Positions 1-7,054 of a stretch of 12,491 nt of DNA are shown in pieces (positions within the stretch are counted from its first letter, which is position 1; the number at the start of each line of letters is the position of its first letter). The stretch covers positions 1 to 12,491 of the forward strand of contig JAEEXV010000278.1 in NCBI GenBank assembly GCA_016287975.1, read 5' to 3'. The position numbers and the translations under genes are program-made. Under the pieces are notes generated by a model that saw only the letters and a list, made by a program, of their open reading frames with translations, made no database searches and was not told the origin of the DNA. Source of the DNA: Lentisphaeria bacterium (GTDB taxonomy: Bacteria > Verrucomicrobiota > Lentisphaeria > Oligosphaerales > Oligosphaeraceae).

Positions 1-1
1 A

Positions 2-214
2 GGGGATGTCGGTTCGGTGGAAGTGCAGGTCGCGCTGCTGACCGGCCGCATCAAGGAACTGACCGAGCACATGAAGGTGCACAAGAAGGATTTCAGCAGC
101 CGCAAGGGCCTGGTCGCGCTGGTCAACCAGCGCCGCAGCCTGCTGCGCTACCTGTCGAAGAATGACTATGCGCGCTACAGCGCCCTGATCAGCAAACTCG
201 GTCTGCGCCGTTAA
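2..214 (+). CDS. rpsO: 30S ribosomal protein S15, C-terminal part (5' end outside window)
   Basis: Small-subunit ribosomal protein that binds 16S rRNA and helps assemble the platform of the 30S subunit. The frame is open from base 2 without a start, giving 70 residues. They include the S15 hallmarks [32 protein letters not shown] and the C-terminal [12 protein letters not shown]. coli S15 is 89 aa, so about 19 N-terminal residues lie upstream of the window. The internal GTG at 17 sits inside the conserved region and is not the real start. pnp follows after 33 bp, the classic rpsO-pnp order. No intrinsic terminator is visible between them, so read-through into pnp is likely. Confidence 0.96.
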   Translation, partial: GDVGSVEVQVALLTGRIKELTEHMKVHKKDFSSRKGLVALVNQRRSLLRYLSKNDYARYSALISKLGLRR

Positions 215-232
215 TCGGCCGGCCGCAACAGC

Positions 233-238
233 AGGGAG
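233..238 (+). promoter_or_regulatory. Ribosome binding site of pnp
   Basis: AGGGAG lies 9 bases before the ATG at 248. It supports that start for polynucleotide phosphorylase. Confidence 0.7.
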
Positions 239-247
239 TCTGCAAGC

Positions 248-2344
<2,097 letters not shown>

Positions 2345-2352
2345 GGGTTCGT

Positions 2353-2394
2353 GGCGCGTCGGGACACCTGGCGCGCCGAAAGTCTTCTGAAGAC
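2353..2394 (+). other. Small hairpins in the pnp-rpmE gap
   Basis: GGCGCG at 2353-2358 can pair with CGCGCC at 2372-2377 across a 13-base loop. GTCTT/AAGAC at 2382-2394 forms a second short hairpin with a 3-base loop. Neither is followed by a T-tract, so they do not look like terminators. They could be RNA processing sites or an rpmE leader structure. This comes from reading the sequence only. Confidence 0.3.
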
Positions 2395-2417
2395 GCTTTC
2401 CAAACCATTCCAGCAAC

Positions 2418-2423
2418 AGAGGA
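2418..2423 (+). promoter_or_regulatory. Ribosome binding site of rpmE
   Basis: AGAGGA lies 10 bases upstream of the ATG at 2434 and fixes the start of ribosomal protein L31. Confidence 0.6.
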
Positions 2424-2433
2424 AACCATTACC

Positions 2434-2679
2434 ATGAAAGAGGGCATCCATCCCAAGTATGTGAAGTGCACCGTCACCTGCGCGTGCGGCGCCACCTTCG
2501 AGTGCGAGTCCACCGTGCCGAAAGTCTCCATCGGCATCTGCTCCAAGTGCCACCCGTTCTTCACGGGCAAGCAGAAGCTGGTCGACACCGAAGGCCGCGT
2601 CGACGCCTTCCGCCGCCGCTACGCGGGCACCCGCGGCGCCGCGATCGCGAACCGCACCGCCGCCGCTCCCAAGAAGTAG
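2434..2679 (+). CDS. rpmE: 50S ribosomal protein L31 (zinc-binding type)
   Basis: Large-subunit ribosomal protein of the zinc-binding C+ class, 81 aa. The start [19 protein letters not shown] and the signature [21 protein letters not shown] are characteristic. The four zinc ligands are Cys16, Cys18, Cys36 and Cys39, and two further cysteines occur at 12 and 24. E. coli L31 is 70 aa; the extra length here is a C-terminal Ala/Arg/Lys-rich tail ([15 protein letters not shown]). The frame is continuous with a long spurious frame overlapping pnp, but the ATG at 2434 has a good ribosome binding site and starts exactly where L31 homology begins. It is followed by a 511-bp repeat-rich gap before prfA. 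Confidence 0.96.
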   Translation: MKEGIHPKYVKCTVTCACGATFECESTVPKVSIGICSKCHPFFTGKQKLVDTEGRVDAFRRRYAGTRGAAIANRTAAAPKK

Positions 2680-2700
2680 CCTTAGGCACGCTTCTCATCC

Positions 2701-2756
2701 ATCGGGCCACGCTGGAGCCGCCTTTGCAATGGGCGCGCTCACATGCGTGGCCCGAT
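2701..2756. repeat. Long inverted repeat / extended hairpin downstream of rpmE
   Basis: ATCGGGCCACGC (2701-2712) is perfectly complementary to GCGTGGCCCGAT (2745-2756). Inside it, GAGC (2715-2718) pairs with GCTC (2737-2740) and CGCC (2719-2722) with GGCG (2732-2735), leaving one bulged C. The result is about 20 base pairs in a 56-nt element starting 22 bases after the rpmE stop. No T-tract follows, so it may be an mRNA 3'-end stabiliser, a factor-dependent terminator, or a palindromic repeat unit rather than a simple intrinsic terminator. Confidence 0.6.
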
Positions 2757-2768
2757 TCGTATCGCGAA

Positions 2769-3055
2769 GGACCCGAGACCCATCTTCGGGACCCCAGACC
2801 CGAAACCCAAGACCCATCGGGGACCCGAGACCCCAGACCCCAGACCCATCTTCGGGACCCGAGACCCGAGACTTCAGACCCGACTTCGGGACCCCAGACC
2901 CGAGACTTCAGACCCATCTTCGGGGACCCCAGACCCGAAACCCCAGACCCATCTTCCAGGACCCCAGACCCCAGACCCCAGACCCATCTTCCAGGACCCC
3001 AGACCCGAGACTTCAGACCCGACTTCGGGGACCCGAGACCCGAGACTTCAGACCC
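2769..3055. repeat. Tandem array of about 35-bp units built from degenerate AGACCCN heptamers
   Basis: Roughly nine head-to-tail units of 31-36 bp (the first one shorter) run between rpmE and prfA. A typical unit starts GGGACCCCAGACCC, continues with heptamers of the kinds AGACCCC, AGACCCG and AGACTTC, and ends in CATCTTC or CGACTTC. Unit starts are near 2769, 2788, 2819, 2854, 2888, 2922, 2958, 2993 and 3027. Two nested periods are therefore visible, 7 bp and about 35 bp. Because the heptamer shifts frame, several frames stay open through the array, but the predicted peptides are low-complexity and no start signal supports them. The minus strand consists of GGG/GGGG runs separated by 3-4 bases and fits G-quadruplex rules over most of its length. 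Confidence 0.9.
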
Positions 3056-3086
3056 TTCGGGGAGCCGAGCGTTCTGTGCCGGCCCA
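3053..3086. repeat. 34-bp direct repeat, copy 1
   Basis: A 34-bp sequence beginning CCCTTCGGGGAGCCGAGC and ending TGCCGGCCCA is repeated without mismatch at 3112-3145. The start-to-start distance is 59 bp. Its right half is the beginning of the structured repeat described at 3071. Confidence 0.9.
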
Positions 3087-3107
3087 TTCTTGGGCCGGGA
3101 AATGCCC
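3071..3107 (+). repeat. Structured interspersed repeat, copy R1
   Basis: The unit starts GTTCTGTGCC and continues into a perfect 8-bp stem, CCGGCCCA (3079-3086) and TGGGCCGG (3091-3098), around the loop TTCT. It is followed by GAAATGCCCCC. The same start plus hairpin core recurs at 3130, 4292 and 4366, so this is one member of a repeat family flanking prfA on both sides. Confidence 0.75.
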
Positions 3108-3111
3108 CCAG

Positions 3112-3145
3112 CCCTTCGGGGAGCCGAGCGTTCTGTGCCGGCCCA
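3112..3145. repeat. 34-bp direct repeat, copy 2
   Basis: Exact second copy of the sequence at 3053-3086. After base 3145 the two copies diverge. Confidence 0.9.
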
Positions 3146-3153
3146 GATGGGCC
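3130..3153 (+). repeat. Structured interspersed repeat, copy R2 (shortened)
   Basis: GTTCTGTGCC is followed by GGCCC (3140-3144), loop AGAT, and GGGCC (3149-3153). The core hairpin is kept but its loop differs from TTCT, and the downstream part of the unit is missing. The copy ends about 37 bases before the prfA start. Confidence 0.65.
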
Positions 3154-3190
3154 GATCCGTTAGGCCACCAGACCTGAGATTTGCCAACGC

Positions 3191-4282
3191 ATGGATATCA
3201 GCAGCTACATTGAAAACAGTTCGCATCGGCTGGACGAACTGGAAGGGATTATCGGAAACTTTGACTTCAGCGGCGCGGACAGCAACCGCAAGTTCCAGGA
3301 GTTGAACCGCGAATACCAGAAGCTGAAGCGCCTGATGGCGACATGGGGGGAGTCGGGGAAGGTGAAGAAGCAGCTTGCGGAGAACGCGGAGATGCTGGCG
3401 GCGGGCGCGGATCCCGAGATGGCGGAACTCATCGAGGAGGAGCAGAAGAGCCTGCAGGAGCGCCAGGCGGTGCTGGAACGTGATCTCAAGAGCCTGATCC
3501 TGCCCGCGCACCCGAATGAAGGCAAGGATGTCATTGTCGAGATCCGTCCCGCGGCAGGGGGGGACGAGGAGTCGCTCTTCGCGGGCGACCTCTATCGGAT
3601 GTATATGCGCTACTGCGAGATCATGGGCTGGCACACGGAGGTCATGGATCTCGCTGAAACGGAAGTCGGCGGCATCAAGAACGTCTCGTTCACGGTGCGC
3701 GGGGACGAGGCGTGGAGCCTGCTGCACTTCGAGAGCGGCGTGCACCGCGTGCAGCGCGTCCCCGCGACGGAGATGCAGGGACGCATCCACACCTCGACCG
3801 CGACGGTGGCCGTGATGGCCGAGGCGGAGGAGGTCGACTTCGAGTTGAAGCCCGAGGATCTGCGCATCGATGTCTTCCGCTCCTCTGGCGCGGGCGGGCA
3901 GGGCGTCAACCGAACCGATTCGGCGGTGCGCGTGACCTATCTGCCGACGGGTGACTTCGTCGCCTCGCAGCAGGAGCGCAGCCAGCACAAGAACAAGGAC
4001 ATCGCGATGCGCATCCTGCGCTCGCGCCTGCTGGAGCGCAAGCAGCAGGAGGAGGACGCGAAGAACGCGGCGGAACGCCGTTCGCAGGTCGGCACGGGCG
4101 ACCGCTCCGAGAAGGTGCGCACCTACAACTATCCGCAGAACCGCGTCACCGACCACCGCTTCAATATCACGCGCTACGACCTGCCCCGCATCATGGAGGG
4201 CAATCTCACCGAACTGCTGGCGGAAATCCGCTCCGCCGACGCGGAACAGCGCCTCGCCCAGGAACTCCACCTGGAACTCTGA
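3191..4282 (+). CDS. prfA: Peptide chain release factor 1
   Basis: Recognises UAA and UAG stop codons and triggers release of the finished polypeptide. At 363 aa it has the usual length. An N-terminal helical region (about 1-110) is followed by domain 2 with VQRVPATEMQGRIHTS. The PAT tripeptide at 191-193 is the RF1-type stop-codon reader (RF2 has SPF), which decides RF1 over RF2. Domain 3 carries the peptidyl-transferase motif SSGAGGQGVNRTDSAVR, GGQ at 235-237. The C-terminal region has SQHKNKDIAM and NRVTDHRFNITRYDL. The residue after GGQ is Gly rather than the more common His. No strong Shine-Dalgarno sequence precedes the ATG; upstream lie 511 bp of repeats, so a promoter in that gap is likely but not identified. 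The convergent neighbour is a glycosyltransferase gene. Confidence 0.96.
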   Translation: MDISSYIENSSHRLDELEGIIGNFDFSGADSNRKFQELNREYQKLKRLMATWGESGKVKKQLAENAEMLAAGADPEMAELIEEEQKSLQERQAVLERDLKSLILPAHPNEGKDVIVEIRPAAGGDEESLFAGDLYRMYMRYCEIMGWHTEVMDLAETEVGGIKNVSFTVRGDEAWSLLHFESGVHRVQRVPATEMQGRIHTSTATVAVMAEAEEVDFELKPEDLRIDVFRSSGAGGQGVNRTDSAVRVTYLPTGDFVASQQERSQHKNKDIAMRILRSRLLERKQQEEDAKNAAERRSQVGTGDRSEKVRTYNYPQNRVTDHRFNITRYDLPRIMEGNLTELLAEIRSADAEQRLAQELHLEL

Positions 4283-4350
4283 CGGCCCGCCGTTCTGTGC
4301 CTGCCCATTCTTGGGCTGGAGCCCCCGCCGACAACGGCGGGGCACGGAAC
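4283..4350 (+). repeat. Structured interspersed repeat, copy R3
   Basis: The repeat begins immediately after the prfA stop. It consists of CGGCCCGCC, then GTTCTGTG (4292-4299), then a hairpin GCCCA-TTCT-TGGGC (4303-4316). Next comes a strong hairpin CCCCGCCG-ACAA-CGGCGGGG, and the unit closes with CACGGAAC (4343-4350). CACGGAAC can pair with GTTCTGTG using one G-U pair, so the unit could fold as a three-way junction. It is largely identical to R4, with a 74-bp period. Confidence 0.8.
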
Positions 4351-4356
4351 CCGATG

Positions 4357-4426
4357 CGGCCCGCCGTCCTGTGCCTGCCCATTCTTGGGCTGGAAATCTC
4401 CCGCCGACAACGGCGGGGCACGGAAC
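4357..4426 (+). repeat. Structured interspersed repeat, copy R4
   Basis: Second tandem copy of the unit at 4283. Differences are GTCCTGTG instead of GTTCTGTG, which introduces one mismatch in the outer stem, and AAATCT in place of AGCC between the two hairpins. The GCCCA-TTCT-TGGGC hairpin, the CCCGCCG-ACAA-CGGCGGG hairpin and the closing CACGGAAC are all kept. Confidence 0.8.
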
Positions 4427-4427
4427 T

Positions 4428-4448
4428 GGCATCAAGCGGTGCCTTTTT
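4428..4448 (+). terminator. Intrinsic terminator downstream of prfA
   Basis: GGCATC (4428-4433), loop AAGC, and GGTGCC (4438-4443) form a 6-bp stem with one G-U pair, followed directly by TTTTT (4444-4448). It lies beyond repeats R3 and R4 and abuts the stop codon of the convergent glycosyltransferase gene. The stem is short, so termination may be partial or helped by the repeat hairpins upstream. Confidence 0.55.
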
Positions 4449-5389
4449 CAGCGATGGAGGAACAGCCTGCGGCCGAGTATGGTGAGGAGAAGGCCGCCGC
4501 GATGGCGCCGTATGGAGAAGAGGCGCTGCAGTCGGGATGGGGCGGGGCGGCTGTTGGGGACGGTCTCGGGATCCGCGATGAGGCGGACGCCGCCGAGTTC
4601 CTGGCCAAGCAAGGGATATTCGCGTGGGACGATGAGCGTCGGGTTGCGGGGGGCGAGGATTTTCGCGGTGGCGCCAAACGAGCCTTGGGAGGCGATGATG
4701 GCCTGGCATCGGCTGATGGCGTAGAGATCGAGATGCCCGCGGGTGGCGTCCTGGTGCTGCACGACCGTGCAGGGATGGGGGGCGAGCCTCGGGAGGAGTT
4801 CCCGTTGGACCCAGGCGGGCTCGTCGGAGAAGAGAAAGAAGCGCGCGCCAGGCAGTTGCGTGGAGGCGCATTGCATGGCCTGGCGGAAATACTCCGCGCG
4901 TGGGGGTGCGCCGTACGGCCCGCAGTATTCGGCGAGGTCGCCGCGGCGGATATGGACGGCGCAGGCGGGGCGCTCGGCGATCTGCGCGAGCAATTCGCCG
5001 ATTTCCGCCAGGTCAGTCGGCTGGAAGGCCTGCTGGAAGAGGCCGCGCAGTTCCAGCAGGATTCGCTGCTGCTCCTCGGGATAGCCGTCGATGTAGACTG
5101 GTGGACGGCATTGGTCAAGCGGGCGTCCGTTGCGGGAATGGCGCTCCGCATAGAGGCGGATTTCCTCTGGAGAGGCTTCAGGGAAGTCGAGGGACGGGAA
5201 GGCCAGCGGCAGTTCGAACGGGCGCGGGTGCAGGCCGTCCAGGTCGCGCCCGTATTTGCGGAACCACTCCAGGTCGTAGCGAACGGCGGCGCCATTGCGG
5301 GCAAACCAGCGTCCGAGGGCGGCGAAACAGATCTGCGAGCAGATGCCGCCGTCCATGCGGATGATGACGAGCGGTTCGGCCATGGTCAT
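4448..5389 (-). CDS. GT11-like glycosyltransferase (alpha-1,2-fucosyltransferase type)
   Basis: Probable GDP-fucose-dependent transferase acting on surface or exported glycans. The 313-aa length fits the family. Recognisable features are an N-terminal nucleotide-sugar region VIIRMDGGICSQICFAALG (residues 8-26), a VYIDGYPEE block at 98-106, the signature HIRRGD at 146-151, FFLFSDE at 184-190, and DLYAISRCQAIIASQGSFG at 221-239. The usual GGLGNQ motif reads GGICSQ here, so substrate or donor use may differ. The C-terminal 30 residues are rich in Arg and Leu and could associate with the membrane. The chosen ATG overlaps the stop of the upstream small gene as ATGA, which implies translational coupling; a second ATG two codons on is possible. 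No transmembrane segment is evident. The fold family is fairly sure; the fucosyl specificity is inferred from the family. Confidence 0.8.
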   Translation of the reverse strand: MTMAEPLVIIRMDGGICSQICFAALGRWFARNGAAVRYDLEWFRKYGRDLDGLHPRPFELPLAFPSLDFPEASPEEIRLYAERHSRNGRPLDQCRPPVYIDGYPEEQQRILLELRGLFQQAFQPTDLAEIGELLAQIAERPACAVHIRRGDLAEYCGPYGAPPRAEYFRQAMQCASTQLPGARFFLFSDEPAWVQRELLPRLAPHPCTVVQHQDATRGHLDLYAISRCQAIIASQGSFGATAKILAPRNPTLIVPREYPLLGQELGGVRLIADPETVPNSRPAPSRLQRLFSIRRHRGGLLLTILGRRLFLHR

Positions 5390-5667
5390 TTCATGCGGAG
5401 GAGCGCTTCGCGGCCAGTCATGCCGAGGGCGACGCCTCGGGCGGCGGCGGCGGACGAGAGGCGCACGACCTGTGCTTTGAGCATGTCGTCGTAGGAGGAG
5501 ACGCCAGTCACGATGGCGAGGGCGTCGCCGAACTTCTCGGCGGCATCGAGGCTGATGTAGCCGCAGCCGAGGGCGCCATGCGGCGCGGTGATCACGAGGA
5601 GCTTCGCGTGCTCGAAGGGGACGATGGCGGCGGAGAAGGCGTTGCCTTCGATTTCAATGGTGTCCAT
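5386..5667 (-). CDS. DUF1805 (YunC-like) family protein
   Basis: A 93-aa protein of unknown function. It matches the overall pattern of the DUF1805 family as I know it: an N-terminal IEIEGNAFSA strand, a central Gly/Cys segment HGALGCGYISLDAAEKFGD, and the C-terminal signature GVALGMTGREALLRM, which closely resembles the YunC ending. The start chosen is the ATG at 5667, where family similarity begins; upstream codons in this frame do not look like the family and only a weak ribosome binding site is visible. The stop overlaps the start of the glycosyltransferase gene (ATGA). It sits 113 bp downstream of a LacI-type regulator in the same orientation. No catalytic function is assigned; Cys35 is a possible functional residue. 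Confidence 0.75.
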   Translation of the reverse strand: MDTIEIEGNAFSAAIVPFEHAKLLVITAPHGALGCGYISLDAAEKFGDALAIVTGVSSYDDMLKAQVVRLSSAAAARGVALGMTGREALLRMK

Positions 5668-5780
5668 GGTGGGCTGGGGATTCGTGGGTGGATTGAGGCG
5701 GAGCCAGCGGATGCGGCAGGGGACGCCGATGCATAATGTAGCCGTCGCGCGCCCGACTGCCGTCGCATCCCGTGCGCGGT

Positions 5781-6830
5781 TCAGCCGCTTTCGCCAGGAA
5801 GCAGGACGGGCTGGAGCAATTGGGAACTCTCTGGGTTGCCCTGGGCGAGGCGGATGAGTTTCCGCATGGCGAGATGCCCCATCTCCCCGAATGGCTGCGC
5901 GACGGTGGTCAGGCGTGGATTGAGCAGATGGGCGAGGGACGAGCCGTCGAAGCCGACGACCTTGACCTCGCGTCCGATGACGACCTGGCGCCGCAGCAGA
6001 TAGCTGTAGATGGCGGGGGCCATGTAGTCGGTGTCCAGGAAGATGCCCAGGGGATGGTCTGGAGTCAGGTTCGGGCGTCGTCCCCAGAGGGTCTCCAGCA
6101 GGGGGGTGATGGCCTTGCCGCCGTTGTGGTCCGCCCTCTCGATGAAGTGGCAATGGACATTGGCGGCGGAGCCCTGCGTCGAAATCGCGTCGATGAATCC
6201 AGTGATGCGGTTGCGGCGGTAGCGGGCGGTGCTGCCGAAGACCCAGTATTCGCGGCAGTCGAGGCGCTTCAGATGCTCGCCTGCCAGCCACCCGCCCCGA
6301 TAGTTGTCGACCTGGAGGGAGACAAACGGGCTCTCCGTTGGGAGATAGCTCTGCAGCAGCACCACGGGGCAGTTCTGGTCCTGCAGCGCCAGGAGCCGCC
6401 GCCTGTATTCGCCGTCGGCGTCCTCGTGCGGCAGATAGGCGATGAGCCCCGCCTTGTGGCGGTCCTGCTTCACCTCTTCCGCAAAACGGCGCAGGCTGTC
6501 CACGGTGACCTCGGAGTAGACCCGCACTGGCGCCCGCAACAGGTTCGCCTCCTCCATGACCGCTGTAATCAAGTCCAGCATCAGCGACGGAGTATATGGC
6601 GGAACCAAAAGACCCAGCAAGGTCAGCGGACGGCGGCGGCTGCGGGCGCGCTCCGACAGATAGCCCACACGTTTCGCCGCCTCGACCACCTTCGACTGCA
6701 TCGCGGCGGATACCGTGCGGTGCTGCGCCTCGTTCGCGCTCAAGGCGCGCGACGCCACCGCAATCGAACAACCCGCCGCCTGCGCGACATCCAGCAATAC
6801 AGGGCGTTTCTGGTGGGGGACTGGTTTCAT
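5781..6830 (-). CDS. LacI-family transcriptional regulator
   Basis: DNA-binding regulator expected to bind operator sites and release them, or bind them, in response to a sugar. With the ATG at 6830 the protein is 349 aa, the normal LacI length. The N-terminal helix-turn-helix reads LLDVAQAAGCSIAVASRALS (about 12-31), followed by the hinge-helix region KVVEAAKRVGYLSERARSRR. A periplasmic-binding-protein-like sensor domain follows from TLLGLLVPPYTPSLM to the C-terminus and includes GIFLDTDYMAPAIYSYL and VKVVGFDGSSLAHLLNPRLTTVAQP. The frame could extend 29 codons upstream to 6917, but those residues are basic and unlike the family, so 6830 is preferred. The loop after the recognition helix is a few residues longer than usual. 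It diverges from the secreted-protein operon across 224 bp, so that operon and its own gene are the likely targets. Confidence 0.9.
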   Translation of the reverse strand: MKPVPHQKRPVLLDVAQAAGCSIAVASRALSANEAQHRTVSAAMQSKVVEAAKRVGYLSERARSRRRPLTLLGLLVPPYTPSLMLDLITAVMEEANLLRAPVRVYSEVTVDSLRRFAEEVKQDRHKAGLIAYLPHEDADGEYRRRLLALQDQNCPVVLLQSYLPTESPFVSLQVDNYRGGWLAGEHLKRLDCREYWVFGSTARYRRNRITGFIDAISTQGSAANVHCHFIERADHNGGKAITPLLETLWGRRPNLTPDHPLGIFLDTDYMAPAIYSYLLRRQVVIGREVKVVGFDGSSLAHLLNPRLTTVAQPFGEMGHLAMRKLIRLAQGNPESSQLLQPVLLPGESG

Positions 6831-6975
6831 GGCAGCAAGGGATCCAGGGAATGAACGGCGGCGGTGTCCGCGGGGAAAGAATTTGCGATTTGCGGTACAA
6901 TATACACAAAATTTCAATTCTTTGCGGGATTTTTCCGTTTTTTTGTGAAAAAGTTTCTAAAAAAACATCGGGGGG

Positions 6976-7004
6976 TTGCATAGTCGGGGAAGTGTGGCTA
7001 TAAT
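6976..7004 (+). promoter_or_regulatory. Candidate sigma70 promoter of the secreted glycosidase operon
   Basis: A perfect -10 hexamer TATAAT (6999-7004) is preceded by TTGCAT (6976-6981) with a 17-bp spacer. The -35 hexamer is a weak match. Transcription would start near 7011, leaving a leader of about 43 bases before the ATG at 7055. Confidence 0.6.
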
Positions 7005-7042
7005 TTGCAGTAAACCAATTTGTTGTTTCGTGATGCCCCTTT

Positions 7043-7047
7043 GGGAG
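7043..7047 (+). promoter_or_regulatory. Ribosome binding site of the 1383-aa protein gene
   Basis: GGGAG lies 7 bases before the ATG at 7055 and supports that start. Confidence 0.6.
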
Positions 7048-7054
7048 ACCTTGA

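Larger units (their letters stand above)
6831..7054. promoter_or_regulatory. AT-rich divergent regulatory region
   Basis: The 224-bp gap between the divergent lacI-type gene and the secreted-protein gene turns sharply AT-rich from about 6880 to 7040, against very GC-rich coding DNA on both sides. Oligo-A and oligo-T runs are present at about 6930-6965. A small dyad, GAAA-AAG-TTTC (6947-6957), is the only operator-like symmetry I can see, and it is weak. The region probably holds promoters in both directions. Confidence 0.6.

Noticed and set aside
2769..3055. Possible CRISPR array
   Set aside because: There are no unique spacers between constant repeats. The units are contiguous and degenerate with an inner 7-bp period, and no cas genes are nearby.
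2729..3177. Two overlapping plus-strand frames of 144 codons through the repeat array
   Set aside because: Both are low-complexity translations of the 7-bp repeat in different frames, without a ribosome binding site.
2561..4435. 624-codon open frame on the minus strand across rpmE, the repeat array and prfA
   Set aside because: It is antisense to two certain genes. Its middle is the translated heptamer array and its start lies in repeats R3/R4. High GC content and the stop-free array explain its length.
4385..5494. 369-codon plus-strand frame over the glycosyltransferase
   Set aside because: The minus-strand protein carries recognisable GT11 motifs. The plus frame begins in repeat R4 and has no family features.
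6899..6922. Minus-strand promoter for the lacI-type gene (TATATT with an upstream TTGAAA)
   Set aside because: The spacer is only 7 bases and no correctly spaced -35 element is seen.
5386..6981. 531-codon minus-strand frame covering the DUF1805 gene and the lacI-type gene
   Set aside because: Only its last 93 codons resemble a known family. The rest is out of frame with the clear LacI-type protein.
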